DNA of 64,000 nucleotides from the NCBI GenBank assembly GCA_026126205.1, contig JAHCJP010000005.1, positions 51,001 through 115,000 of the forward strand, given 5' to 3'. Shown here piece after piece: positions 30,889 through 41,074 of this stretch (the first letter of the stretch is position 1; each line of letters begins with the position of its first letter). The DNA is from Maricaulaceae bacterium. GTDB lineage: Bacteria; Pseudomonadota; Alphaproteobacteria; Caulobacterales; Maricaulaceae. The position numbers were made by a program, and so were the translations under genes. A model generated the notes under the pieces. That model did not search any database and was not told where the DNA came from. It was given only the letters and a program-made list of their open reading frames with translations.

Positions 30889-33543
30889 TCAGGCCGCGTT
30901 CTCGGCTTCTCCGGTCAGCTCCATATCCTCGAGCGGCGGCGGGTCGGCGGCGAACTCCTCACCTTCCGCTTCCAGCACCTCTTCCTCACCGGATTTCGGC
31001 GGCTTCGCGCCGTTATGAGGCAACAGCACCGATACGGTGGTGCCCACGCCCAGCTCGCTCTCTATCTTCAGTTCGCCGCCATGTAGTTCGACCAGCGATT
31101 TCGACAGGGCGAGACCGAGGCCAGACCCCTGATGGGTTTTCGAGTGCTGGCTCTCGATCTGTTCGAAGGGCCGGCCGAGGCGGGGCAAGTCCTCCTGCGC
31201 AATGCCGATGCCGGTGTCGGCGACCTGGATCACCACCCCGTCGCGGGCGCGGAAGCCGCGCATCACCACCAGGCCGTCATTGGGCGTGAACTTTACGGCG
31301 TTGGACATCAGGTTGAGCAGGATCTGCTTCAGCGCGCGCGGATCGACCTCGATATCTGGCAGGTCCTCCACCTCCTGGCGCAGGCGGATAGCCTTCTCTT
31401 CCGCCCGGCCGCGCACCAGGCGGACGCACTGGTCGATGATGTCGTTGGGCCGGGTGGGCTCGATCTGCAGCTGCATCTTGCCAGCCTCGATCTTCGACAT
31501 GTCCAGGATGTCGTTGATCAGCGCCAGCAGCAATTGCCCCGAATTGTGGATGTCCTTGACGTATTCGACATAGCGCGGGTCGCCCAGCGGCCCGAACATC
31601 TCGCGCAGCATGATCTCGGAAAAGCCGTTGACGGCGTTCAGCGGCGTACGCAGTTCATGGCTCATATTGGCCAGGAACTCGCTCTTCGACCGGTTGGCTT
31701 CCTCGGCGCGGATCTTCTCCTCGGCGTATTTCTTCGCCAGCTCCGAGATGCGGGCCTGGCTCTTGCGCACGTCCTCGACAGTGCGGCGCAAGGCGCTTTC
31801 GCTGTCCTTCAGCTGCGCTTCCTGCATCTTCAGCGCCGTAATGTCGGCGCCGACGCTGACCAGGCCGCCATCGGCGGTCGGGCGCTCCGAATAGTGCAGC
31901 CACCGGCCGTCGGCCAGTTCGATCTCGTAGGTTTCCGGGTTCTGGTCGGCGCCATGCACGGCGCGGATGGCGCGCGCTGCGGCGGTCTCCACCTCGGCGT
32001 AGCTGAGGCCAGGGCGCAGGGCGCTGGCCGAGAAGTCGAACAGGTCGCGAAACTTGCGGTTCCACAGCACCAGACGCTGGCGCGAGTCCCACAGCACAAA
32101 GGATTCCGACATCGATTCAAGCGCTGCGCGCAGGCGTGATTCCGCCGCCGCGACCCGCGCCTGGGCGCCCTTGCGTTCGGTGATGTCGATGGCGACGCCG
32201 ACGATGCGGCCGCTGGCCTCGCCGTCAGCTCCGCTCCAGGGCCGGCCGCGCATGTGCAGCCATACCGGCAGACCGGACGCCTGAACTTCCACATCGATAT
32301 CCTCTATCCGCGCCGCGCTGCGGATCGCCGAACGCAGGCGCTCGCGTCCGTCGTCGCCGAACAGGGTGAGGAAATCCTGAGCAGGCATCACCGCAGCGCC
32401 TTCACGCCCCAGCATGCGGGCCAGGGAGTCGGTGACGAACACTTCGTCGGTCTTGCTGTTCCAGTCCCAGACCCCGCAGCGGGCGCCCTCGATGGCCAGG
32501 CGGAAGCGCTGTTCGGAATCTCCCAGCGCCACGCGCGCCGCCTTCAGCCGGTCCATCTGCATCAGCAGCACGGCGCTGAGCCCGACGGCGACGAAGAAGG
32601 GGGCGAGGAACATCAGCCCATAGAAAATCAGCGTCCGCCGCCAGTTGCCCTCGTCGATGCGCGGGGCGCTGATCAGGAAAGTCTGCAGCCCGCCAGCCGG
32701 AATCGGCGCCGCGGCGAAGATCACCGGCTCTCCATCCAGCTGACCGCCGGAGACGGCGCCGCCTCGCGCCAGTCCGCGCACGTCCGCCGCCGTCAGTCCA
32801 AACCGCGCAGCCAGCATCTCTGCCGTCATCCGCGTCGACGGGGCGGGGCGCATGGCCAGCGGCCGGCCTTCGGCGTCGGCCAGCGCCACGATGCGGCCTT
32901 CACCCCATTCCGGAAGGATCGCCGCCGGGTCCAGCCGCGCCACGAATGCGCCCACGGCGCCATCGGCCAGCGGCGCCGGCGTGGCGGCGTAAAGGGCGGC
33001 GGCCTCGCGCCCGGCGGGCGCCAGGACGAAGAACCCGCCAGGTGCGCGCAAAGCGCGGTCCGCGGCGTCGCGCAGCCGCGCCTCGTCAGCCTCGGGCGCC
33101 GGCTCCTCGTCCGGCGTCAGCAGCGGATAATCCGGCAACAGCAGAGCCGCCTCCGCGATCAGGGGCGAGGTCTCAAGCGCCGCCAGCCGCACCCGGGCCG
33201 AGGCCGCAAGCTGTTCCGGCTCCGGCGAGAGCGCGCGCAGGTCCGCCCCCGCGAAAGCGAGCGCGCCAAGCGCTTCGGCCAGCCGTCCGCCGGCGCGTTC
33301 CGCCAGAAAGGCCGCTTCGCGGGCCTGCGAGCGCTCGGCCTCGGCGTGCACCTCCTGGCGTTCCTGCTGCAGCTTGACGCCGATGACGCCGCCAAACGCG
33401 GCCGTGAACACGATGACGGCGACGAAAATCCACAAAATGCCGGCGCGCGTCGCGGACGCGGACGACGCGCCGTCGTCACGCGGCTTGCGGCCCTTCGCCC
33501 GTTTCCGGCCTTTGGCGTGTTGCGCCGGATCGCCCCGAATCAT
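30889..33543 (-). CDS. PAS-containing membrane sensor histidine kinase (PleC/DivJ-like)
   Basis: 884 residues: a basic cytoplasmic N-terminus, a membrane helix at about 35-57, a periplasmic sensor (about 60-310), a second helix (about 316-342), two PAS domains (about 350-470 and 475-590), a coiled coil, then the kinase core. The H box is FLANMSHELRTPLNAVNGFS and the following EIMLREMFGPLGD is the characteristic PleC/DivJ sequence. N box NLMSNAVKFTPN and G2 GSGLGLALS are present, with an acidic tail. It could be PleC, a cell-fate kinase acting on DivK; the paralogue cannot be fixed here. Confidence 0.9.
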   Translation of the reverse strand: MIRGDPAQHAKGRKRAKGRKPRDDGASSASATRAGILWIFVAVIVFTAAFGGVIGVKLQQERQEVHAEAERSQAREAAFLAERAGGRLAEALGALAFAGADLRALSPEPEQLAASARVRLAALETSPLIAEAALLLPDYPLLTPDEEPAPEADEARLRDAADRALRAPGGFFVLAPAGREAAALYAATPAPLADGAVGAFVARLDPAAILPEWGEGRIVALADAEGRPLAMRPAPSTRMTAEMLAARFGLTAADVRGLARGGAVSGGQLDGEPVIFAAAPIPAGGLQTFLISAPRIDEGNWRRTLIFYGLMFLAPFFVAVGLSAVLLMQMDRLKAARVALGDSEQRFRLAIEGARCGVWDWNSKTDEVFVTDSLARMLGREGAAVMPAQDFLTLFGDDGRERLRSAIRSAARIEDIDVEVQASGLPVWLHMRGRPWSGADGEASGRIVGVAIDITERKGAQARVAAAESRLRAALESMSESFVLWDSRQRLVLWNRKFRDLFDFSASALRPGLSYAEVETAAARAIRAVHGADQNPETYEIELADGRWLHYSERPTADGGLVSVGADITALKMQEAQLKDSESALRRTVEDVRKSQARISELAKKYAEEKIRAEEANRSKSEFLANMSHELRTPLNAVNGFSEIMLREMFGPLGDPRYVEYVKDIHNSGQLLLALINDILDMSKIEAGKMQLQIEPTRPNDIIDQCVRLVRGRAEEKAIRLRQEVEDLPDIEVDPRALKQILLNLMSNAVKFTPNDGLVVMRGFRARDGVVIQVADTGIGIAQEDLPRLGRPFEQIESQHSKTHQGSGLGLALSKSLVELHGGELKIESELGVGTTVSVLLPHNGAKPPKSGEEEVLEAEGEEFAADPPPLEDMELTGEAENAA

Positions 33544-33600
33544 CCGCCAAAGGTATGGCGACAGGCATGGAGATGTCGACTGCCGGGAGGCGCGCCGGGA

Positions 33601-34116
33601 TCAGGCTGCGTCGGCTTCGCTTGCAGCGCCGTCGTCGTCGGAACGCCGCTTCGGCCCCTTGTACTTGTCGGAGTCGTGCCGGCGCCGGTCCGGGCCGAAA
33701 TAAACCTTTGTGCGCACGAAGGGGCGGGGGTGGTCGACCACCGCCGCTATCTTGCGGAACAGGTCGCGCGCCGTGACCGGCTTGCAGCAGAATTCCGTCG
33801 CCCCGGAGTCGCGCGCCGCAAGCACCCGCCGGCGCTCGGAATAGGCGCTCAGCATGATGATGGGCAGCAGGGGGTTGGGCATGTCGTCGGAGCGCAGCTT
33901 GCGCACCAGCTCAAGCCCGTCCATCGGCTCCATCTGGTAATCGGCGATGATGATGTCGAGCGGCTCGGTCTGGGCGATGTGCAGCGCGTCGGGCCCCCCT
34001 TGCGCCTCGAAAATGTTCACGACGCCAAACCCGTTCAGGATCGTGCGCACGATTTTCAGCATGTGCGGGTTGTCGTCGACGACGAGGATGCGAAGGTTTT
34101 GCATCGTGGCTGGCAT
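33601..34116 (-). CDS. CheY-like receiver protein
   Basis: 171 residues. One receiver domain (about 8-125): acidic pair in VVDDNPHM, phosphoacceptor Asp in DIIIADYQMEPMDG, Thr/Ser in IIMLSAYSE, Lys in CCKPVTARD. The C-terminal tail YFGPDRRRHDSDKYKGPKRR is basic and has no DNA-binding or enzymatic domain, so it probably acts by protein contact. It is on the same strand 57 bases upstream of the large kinase, its likely partner. An alternative ATG lies four codons in. Confidence 0.88.
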   Translation of the reverse strand: MPATMQNLRILVVDDNPHMLKIVRTILNGFGVVNIFEAQGGPDALHIAQTEPLDIIIADYQMEPMDGLELVRKLRSDDMPNPLLPIIMLSAYSERRRVLAARDSGATEFCCKPVTARDLFRKIAAVVDHPRPFVRTKVYFGPDRRRHDSDKYKGPKRRSDDDGAASEADAA

Positions 34117-34223
34117 CAGGGCGTCAATCCGTCAGGCGTTGTTCGTTGCGCGCATGACCGCCGCGGCCGCAGCCCCAGCGTTACCGTCGCCTTCACCCTA
34201 ATTTCGAAAACGTTATGAGGCGA

Positions 34224-34772
34224 TTAAGCCGCGCGGACGCCGGGGCGTTTTCCGCCATCCGGCTGCGCGCGCACTTCGCGCAGGATGTTTTTGGCCTTGC
34301 TGGCCAGTTCGCGGACGCCGAGGGGCAGGTCCGAGCCCTCGTCCGCCAGCCTGGCGAGGGATTCGGTCAGCTCCATAAATTCGGGCGCGCGCACGATCAG
34401 CCGCGCCTGGAACTCCAGCTTCGCCGGGTTGCGGTCGTACTCCGCCCCCGGCACGCGCCAGCCGCCCCAGTCCTGCTCGTCGGTGACCACCACCGGAAAT
34501 GTGCCGGGATAGGGATGATGGGCGCATTCGTCGGGTGTCTGCCACTTGTTCTTGGCCCGCATCAGGCGCCAGCGCCCGGCCTCGCCTTCATGCACGGCCT
34601 CGGCGGCCAGTTCGTCGGCAGTGAAATCGCGCCCCAGCCCGCAGTCATAGAACACCCGCACCGGCTCGCCGACATCCTTCACCCATTGCGGTTTCACCTG
34701 CTCGACGGCGGCCCAGACGCCGACAGGCTTCACGAACACCCGCTGGTGTTTCTGGAATACGGCTTTGGCCAT
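34224..34772 (-). CDS. conserved protein of unknown function
   Basis: 182 residues, soluble, without a signal peptide. Notable blocks are the N-terminal KHQRVFVKPVGVWAAVEQVK, a Trp-rich centre (WRLMRAKNKWQTPDEC and TDEQDWGGWRVPGAEYDRNP) and a helical, Lys/Arg-rich end. I recognise no catalytic motif. The frame is well defined by codon use and an ATG at 34772. It is on the same strand as the receiver/kinase genes, with a 107-base gap, so cotranscription is uncertain. Confidence 0.72.
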   Translation of the reverse strand: MAKAVFQKHQRVFVKPVGVWAAVEQVKPQWVKDVGEPVRVFYDCGLGRDFTADELAAEAVHEGEAGRWRLMRAKNKWQTPDECAHHPYPGTFPVVVTDEQDWGGWRVPGAEYDRNPAKLEFQARLIVRAPEFMELTESLARLADEGSDLPLGVRELASKAKNILREVRAQPDGGKRPGVRAA

Positions 34773-34875
34773 GACGCGCTCCTGTGCACGCTGAACTCTC
34801 TCATAGCCGCCTTAGAACGGAGTAAACGCGCGCGCAGCATTTGAAGCTTTCCCCGCGCCGGGCTATCTGACGCCG

Positions 34876-35867
<992 letters not shown>

Positions 35868-35868
<1 letters not shown>

Positions 35869-36695
35869 TGGAGCTGAACGGCGACCTGCTGATCATGCTG
35901 GCCGCGATGCTGGCGGCCGGGGCTCTGGCCGGGCTGACCGCCGGGCTGTTCGGCATTGGCGGCGGCATCGTGATGGTGCCGGCGCTGTATTTCGCCTTCG
36001 GCGTGCTGGGCTATGGCGACGGGCCGCGCATGCATGTGGCGGTGGGCACGTCGCTGGCGGTGATCATCGTCACCTCCATCCGCTCGGTCATGGCGCACGC
36101 CAGGCGCGGCGCGGTGGACTTTGCAATCATCAAGGCCTGGGCGCCGTGGATCGTGCTCGGCGCGCTGCTGGGCGCGGCGATCGCCGGCTTCATCCCGGGC
36201 CGGGGCCTGACCGGGTTTTTCGGCGCCATGATGATCCTGCTGTCCCTGCAATTCTTCTTCGGACGGCCGGACTGGAAACTGGCGGACGAGATGCCGCGCG
36301 GCGCGGCGCGCGCCGGGCTGGGCGGTCTGATCGGCGTGCTGTCGGCGCTGATGGGCATTGGCGGCGGCGTGATCGGCGTGACGCTGATGACGCTGACCGG
36401 GCGGCCGATCCACCGCGCCGTCGCCACGGCGGCGGGGTTCGGCGTCGCCATCGGCCTGCCGGGCGCGATCGGTTTCGTGATCTCGGGGTGGAGCGTGGCG
36501 GACCGCCCGCCGCTGTCGCTGGGTTATGTCAATCTCGCCGGGTTCGCGGCGTTGGCCGCCTGCGCGGTGCTGGTGGCGCCGCTGGGCGCGCGGCTCGCCC
36601 ACGCCCTGCCGGCGGCGCAGCTTCGCCGCGCCTTCGCCGTCGGCCTGTCGGTTATGGGGGTGATGCTGGTCAGGGAGGCCTTGATCGGCGCCTAG
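35868..36695 (+). CDS. TSUP (TauE/SafE) family membrane transporter
   Basis: 275 residues with about eight membrane segments and two internal repeats, each starting with a glycine-rich motif (GLFGIGGGIVMVPAL and LMGIGGGVIGVTLMTLTG). TSUP proteins move sulfite, sulfoacetate or related organosulfur anions; the substrate here is not determinable. It is translationally coupled to dusA but with no functional link known. Convergent overlap of 4 bases with the small membrane gene downstream. Confidence 0.9.
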
Positions 36696-36958
36696 CGCAC
36701 CCCGAAACTGTAGATCAGAATGGCGAGGCCGGTGATCACCAGCCCCCAGAACAGCAGCATGCCGAGCGCCTTGCCCGGCTGCGCTTTCCAGAAGGCGACC
36801 AGGCCGCCGCCCCACAACGCCAGCAGCATCAGCAGATAGACCAACCGCGTTCCTTCCACGCCGCCGCCGGCCATCTGCGTGATCCACGGACCAAGCAGCC
36901 AGACAATGCCGACCGTGACCAGCACGGCGCCGGCGATAATCCACAGCATGCGGTTCAT
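36692..36958 (-). CDS. small three-helix membrane protein
   Basis: 88 residues with three hydrophobic segments (about 5-25, 38-57 and 64-85). The last one (KALGMLLFWGLVITGLAILI YSFG) resembles the membrane anchor that precedes the protease domain in TIGR02281-type aspartic proteases, but the frame stops right there. It could be an orphaned anchor or an unrelated small protein. The ATG overlaps the DUF1289 stop by 4 bases, so the two are cotranscribed. Confidence 0.7.
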   Translation of the reverse strand: MNRMLWIIAGAVLVTVGIVWLLGPWITQMAGGGVEGTRLVYLLMLLALWGGGLVAFWKAQPGKALGMLLFWGLVITGLAILIYSFGVR

Positions 36959-37164
36959 GCGCGCGCCTCCCTTTGCGCCCTGTAGGCTTCGGCCCGGCCC
37001 GGCAGGTCCAGGCCGATGGCCGCGCGCTCGGCGTCGGAATACGCCGTCCAGCGCGCCAGCTCCTCCAGGGTGCGGAAACAGCCGACGCAGACCCCTTCGG
37101 CAGGGTCGACGAAGCACACCTTCACGCAGGGGCTCCAGATCGCTTTGACGGGTCCGGCGGTCAT
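36955..37164 (-). CDS. DUF1289 family protein
   Basis: 69 residues. The four-cysteine signature of DUF1289 is complete: SPCVKVCFVDPAEGVCVGCF followed by RTLEELARW. The cysteines probably bind a metal; the family function is unknown. The ATG at 37164 (MTAGPVKAIWSPC) gives the typical short N-terminus; a longer frame adds an Arg-rich stretch that is unlikely. It is coupled to the small membrane protein gene downstream. Confidence 0.88.
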   Translation of the reverse strand: MTAGPVKAIWSPCVKVCFVDPAEGVCVGCFRTLEELARWTAYSDAERAAIGLDLPGRAEAYRAQREARA

Positions 37165-37271
37165 CGGCGGCAAGGTAAGGGCGCCGCGCCGCCTGCGCAA
37201 AGCCCGCCGCTTCCCAAGCGTTCGCGAACCTGCATAGTGCGGCGACGGACCAGCCGCACAGGGGAGGGGGC

Positions 37272-38561
37272 ATGGAGGATGTCTGGCTGCACGGGCGAAG
37301 CCTGCTCGGCATATTCGCCTTCATCGCCTTCGCCTGGGTTCTGGGGCCGCGCAAGTCGGTCCCCTTCCGGCTGATCCTGTTCGCGGTGGCGCTGCAGTTC
37401 CTGATCGCCTGGGCGCTGTACACCGTGCCCGTGACCCGCGCCTTCCTCGCCTCGCTGACCGGCGTGGTGGAGGCGCTGCAGGCCGCGACGACGGAGGGGG
37501 CCAGCTTCGTTTTCGGCTATCTGGGCGGCGGGCCGATCCCCTTCGTGGTTGATCCGGAACGCCAGAATTTCCTGTTCGTGTTCGCCTTCCAGGCCCTGCC
37601 GATGCTGATCGTGCTGTCGGCGCTGTCGGCGCTGCTGTGGCGCTGGCGGGTGCTGGAATTCATCGTGCGCGGCTTCGCATACTTGTTCCGGCGGGCGTTG
37701 AATCTCTCCGGCGCCGCCAGCCTGGGCGCCGCGGCCAACATCTTCCTCGGCATGACCGAATCGCCGGTGCTGATCCGCCCGCGCCTGCCGCAGATGAGCC
37801 GCGCCGACCTCTTCCTGATCATGACCGTCGGTTTCTCAACCGTCGCCGGATCGGTGATGGCGGTCTATGCGGCGCAGCTCGGAGGCGTCATTGACGGCGT
37901 GGCCGGACACATCCTCACCGCGTCTCTCATTTCCGTTCCCGCCGCCGTGCTGTTCGCGCGGCTGATGCTGCCGCCGGAGAGCGAGATCCCGGCGCCGGAC
38001 CGGCCCGATGATGAGAAGATTCCCACCACCATCTACCACTCCTCCATGGACGCGCTGACCACCGGCGTCGCCGACGGCGTGCGCCTGTTCATCAATGTCG
38101 TGGCCATGCTGCTGGTGTTCACCTCGCTGGTGGCGCTGGTCAACATCATGCTGGGCGCGGCGCCGGACCTGAACGGCGCGCCGCTGAGCGTCGAACGCGT
38201 GCTCGGCTGGGTGTTCGCGCCCTTCGTCTGGCTGGCCGGGGTGCCCTGGGCCGAATCGCAGACGGCGGGGTCGCTGATGGGCCTGAAGACGGCGCTGAAC
38301 GAGATTTACGCCTATGACGCGCTGGCGCGCGCGGGCGAGGATCTGGCGCCGCGCACGCGGCTGATCATGGCCTATGCGCTGTGCGGCTTCGCCAATTTCT
38401 CCAGCGTCGGCATCCTGATCGGCGGGCTGGTGGCCATCGCCCCGTCGCGGCGGACCGACATTCTGGAGCTGGCGCCGCGGGCGCTGATCTCCGGCACGCT
38501 GGCCACGCTGTCGACCGGCGCGGTGATCGGCGCCCTGCCGGGCGGGGTGTTCGGGCTTTAG
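37272..38561 (+). CDS. NupC/CNT-family nucleoside transporter
   Basis: 429 residues with about ten membrane helices. CNT signatures are present: AANIFLGMTESPVLIRPRLP (the GxxESP motif), FSTVAGSVMAVY, and NFSSVGILIGGLVAIAP. These cation-coupled transporters take up nucleosides. ATG at 37272 follows a GGGGAGGGGG ribosome site. It overlaps the convergent acyltransferase gene by 4 bases at the stop codons. Confidence 0.9.
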   Translation: MEDVWLHGRSLLGIFAFIAFAWVLGPRKSVPFRLILFAVALQFLIAWALYTVPVTRAFLASLTGVVEALQAATTEGASFVFGYLGGGPIPFVVDPERQNFLFVFAFQALPMLIVLSALSALLWRWRVLEFIVRGFAYLFRRALNLSGAASLGAAANIFLGMTESPVLIRPRLPQMSRADLFLIMTVGFSTVAGSVMAVYAAQLGGVIDGVAGHILTASLISVPAAVLFARLMLPPESEIPAPDRPDDEKIPTTIYHSSMDALTTGVADGVRLFINVVAMLLVFTSLVALVNIMLGAAPDLNGAPLSVERVLGWVFAPFVWLAGVPWAESQTAGSLMGLKTALNEIYAYDALARAGEDLAPRTRLIMAYALCGFANFSSVGILIGGLVAIAPSRRTDILELAPRALISGTLATLSTGAVIGALPGGVFGL

Positions 38562-39310
38562 TCGCCCCGTCTGGGAAACAGTTTCGAGCGCAGCCAGCCG
38601 AAGGTGGAATTGCCCTTCAGCGCCTGGCGGTAGGCCGCTTCCATGAATTTCGTCAGGCCGGGAACGTCGCCCAGCAGGTCCAGCCGCGTCTTCATCGGCG
38701 CCGCGGGGTCCAGCATTTTCACCACCTTCGCCGGGCAGCCGGCCACCACGGCCCAGGGCGGCACGTCCCTGACCACCACGGCGCGGGCGGCGGCGACGGC
38801 GTGATCGCCGATGGTCACGCCCTTGCCGACGAACACGCCATCGCCCAGCCAGACATTGTTTCCGATCCGCACCGGTTTCGCCGCCGGGGCGGGGTCGACG
38901 CGGTCGTAAAGCCCGTGCCAGTCGCAGTCGGTGATGGTGACGCGGGCCGCGAACAGGCAGGCGTCGCCAACCGTGATCTCCTCCGCCGCCATCAGCCGCA
39001 CGCCGCCGGCCAGGAACACCGCGTCGCCCAGCGTGATGCGCCCCTGTTTCTCGTGCGGGGACCAGACGGTCAGCCGCACCGGCGCGTCGCGGCTGGCCAC
39101 CATGTGCAGCGCCTTGCCGGCGGCGATGTTCGGCCCGAACACCTCGACATGCCAGGGGCGGACGATCTTGGCGTTCTCTCCCAGCGCCTCGAAATGCGGC
39201 GCCAGCCAGGTGCGCGCCCACCAGTTCTCGTACCGCTCCCACAGCGCGTGCATCCAGTAGGGTCGGTGGTCGCGGCGCATGCGAGGGAATCCTTTCCGGC
39301 GGGCGGCCAT
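38558..39310 (-). CDS. left-handed beta-helix acyltransferase
   Basis: 250 residues. A hexapeptide-repeat domain (about 85-205) contains ITVGDACLFAARVTITDCDW HGLY, VRIGNNVWLGDGVFVGKGVT and PPWAVVAGCPAKVVK, the hallmark of maltose/colanic-acid-type O-acetyltransferases. The N-terminal helical part (YWMHALWERYENWWARTWLA) is Trp-rich. It probably acetylates a sugar or polysaccharide unit; the acceptor is unknown. An internal ATG at 39280 is an alternative start. Confidence 0.88.
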   Translation of the reverse strand: MAARRKGFPRMRRDHRPYWMHALWERYENWWARTWLAPHFEALGENAKIVRPWHVEVFGPNIAAGKALHMVASRDAPVRLTVWSPHEKQGRITLGDAVFLAGGVRLMAAEEITVGDACLFAARVTITDCDWHGLYDRVDPAPAAKPVRIGNNVWLGDGVFVGKGVTIGDHAVAAARAVVVRDVPPWAVVAGCPAKVVKMLDPAAPMKTRLDLLGDVPGLTKFMEAAYRQALKGNSTFGWLRSKLFPRRGD

Positions 39311-39327
39311 GCTATGCCAGCGCCGCC

Positions 39328-39912
39328 ATGGGCGAAACGCTGGAAAGCCTGCTCCGCGACATCCGCGCCTGCCGGGCGTGCGAGGGACTCATTCCCGAAC
39401 CGCGACCGGTGGTGCGCGCATCTGCGAAGGTAAGCCTTTTGATAACCGGACAGGCGCCGGGGGTGCGTGTTCACGACAGTGGAACACCATTTTCAGACCC
39501 TTCTGGGGACCGTTTAAGGGAATGGATGGGGGTGGATATGGAAACCTTCTACGACGAATCCCGCATCGCCATCGCCCCCATGGGTTTCTGCTTTCCGGGG
39601 CTGGACGCGAAAGGCGGCGACCGGCCGCCGCGGCGGGAATGCGCGCCCTTGTGGCGGGAGCGGCTTATTTCGCAGCTGCCGCATGTGAAATTGACATTGC
39701 TTGTAGGCACTTACGCCCAGCGCTGGCATCTGGGAGCGCGGGCGCAGCGTAACCTGACCGAGACAGTTCGCGCCTGGCGCGAGTATGGACCCCAATTCAT
39801 TCCACTACCGCATCCGTCATGGCGCAATAACGCATGGTCACGTGCAAATCCGTGGTTTATGAGCGAAATTATTCCAATGTTGCAGCGCCGCATAAAAAAT
39901 CTGCTCACCTGA
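39328..39912 (+). CDS. uracil-DNA glycosylase family protein (Fe-S type)
   Basis: 194 residues. Four cysteines at positions 15, 18, 88 and 105 give the C-x2-C...C-x16-C spacing of iron-sulfur uracil-DNA glycosylases of families 4/5. Motif A is TGQAPGVRVHDSGTPFSDPS and motif B is LPHPSWRNN (His-Pro-Ser). It excises uracil from DNA or belongs to the closely related uncharacterised subgroup. The last third has more A and T codons than its neighbours. It stands alone between acyltransferase and leucine dehydrogenase genes. Confidence 0.88.
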   Translation: MGETLESLLRDIRACRACEGLIPEPRPVVRASAKVSLLITGQAPGVRVHDSGTPFSDPSGDRLREWMGVDMETFYDESRIAIAPMGFCFPGLDAKGGDRPPRRECAPLWRERLISQLPHVKLTLLVGTYAQRWHLGARAQRNLTETVRAWREYGPQFIPLPHPSWRNNAWSRANPWFMSEIIPMLQRRIKNLLT

Positions 39913-40003
39913 GCGGCGGCATCTTCTTGTCTCGACCGGCCCGAGCGGCTATTCCCACGGCGCGAATTTTCCGCGCGAAATCCGCGCCTTCGAAGGACCG
40001 ATC

Positions 40004-41068
40004 ATGAGTGTTTTCGAACACCCGTCATTCGACAACCACGAGAAAGTCCTCTTCGCCACCGACGACGCCACCGGCCTTAAAGCCATAATCGGCGTGCACT
40101 CCACCGCCCGCGGTCCCGCCGTCGGCGGCTGCCGGTTCTGGAGTTACGAGAATTCCGAGGCGGCCCTGAACGACGCCCTGCGTCTCTCGCAGGGCATGAG
40201 CTACAAGAATGTCATGGCCGACTTGCCGATCGGCGGCGGCAAGAGCGTGATCATGAAACCGGCGGGGGCCTTCGACCGCGACGCCCTGTTCACCGCCTTC
40301 GGCCGCGCCGTCGACACGCTGGGCGGCGCCTACATCACCGCAGAGGACGTCGGGGTCAGCCCGGCCGACATGGTCAGCGTGCGCAAGTCGACGAAGTTCG
40401 TCACCGGCCTACCGGAGGGCGAGGCGGCGTCAGGGGACCCGTCGCCGGTCACGGCCGAGGGCGTGTTCCGCGGCATCAAGGTGAGCGCCGAGCGCGCCTT
40501 CGGGTCGCGGGACCTGTCCGGGAAGCGTATCGCCGTGCAGGGCGCCGCGGGTCATGTGGGCGCCTATCTGTGCCGCCACCTCTCCGAAGCGGGGGCGGAA
40601 CTGATCATCACCGACATCAATGAGCCGGGCCTGTGCAAGCTGGAGGCCGAGCTGGGCGCGACGGTCGTGGCGCCAGACGCCATATACGATCAGCAGGCGG
40701 ATATTTTCGCGCCTTGCGCGCTCGGTTCGATCATCAAGGCCGACACCATCGGCCGCCTGAAGGTGAAGGTGGTGGCGGGCGCGGCGAACAATCAGCTGGC
40801 CACCCGCGACATGGGCGCCGAACTGCAAAAGCGTGGCATCCTGTACGCGCCGGACTACGTCATCAACGCCGGCGGCATCATCAATGTGATGGGCGAGATT
40901 TCCGGCGATTTCGATCCGAAATGGGTGCAGGGCAAGCTGGACGGTCTGGAGAAGACCCTGGGCGAGATCCTGGACCGCGCCGAGAGCGAGGGACGCCCCT
41001 CCAATCTCGTCGCTGACGACATCGCTCGCGCCCGCCTTGAGAATGCCCGGGCGCAGAAGGCCGCCTGA
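40004..41068 (+). CDS. leucine/Glu-Leu-Phe-Val dehydrogenase
   Basis: 354 residues, cytoplasmic NAD-dependent oxidative deamination of branched-chain amino acids (family length about 350-365). The dimerisation/catalytic domain includes the Lys motif DLPIGGGKSVIMKP and the Asp in TAEDVGVS; the Rossmann fold has AVQGAAGHVGAYLCRHL. GAANNQL and INAGGIINVMGEI are family-specific. Leu versus Val or Phe preference cannot be assigned from sequence alone. Confidence 0.92.
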   Translation: MSVFEHPSFDNHEKVLFATDDATGLKAIIGVHSTARGPAVGGCRFWSYENSEAALNDALRLSQGMSYKNVMADLPIGGGKSVIMKPAGAFDRDALFTAFGRAVDTLGGAYITAEDVGVSPADMVSVRKSTKFVTGLPEGEAASGDPSPVTAEGVFRGIKVSAERAFGSRDLSGKRIAVQGAAGHVGAYLCRHLSEAGAELIITDINEPGLCKLEAELGATVVAPDAIYDQQADIFAPCALGSIIKADTIGRLKVKVVAGAANNQLATRDMGAELQKRGILYAPDYVINAGGIINVMGEISGDFDPKWVQGKLDGLEKTLGEILDRAESEGRPSNLVADDIARARLENARAQKAA

Positions 41069-41074
41069 GGCTTC

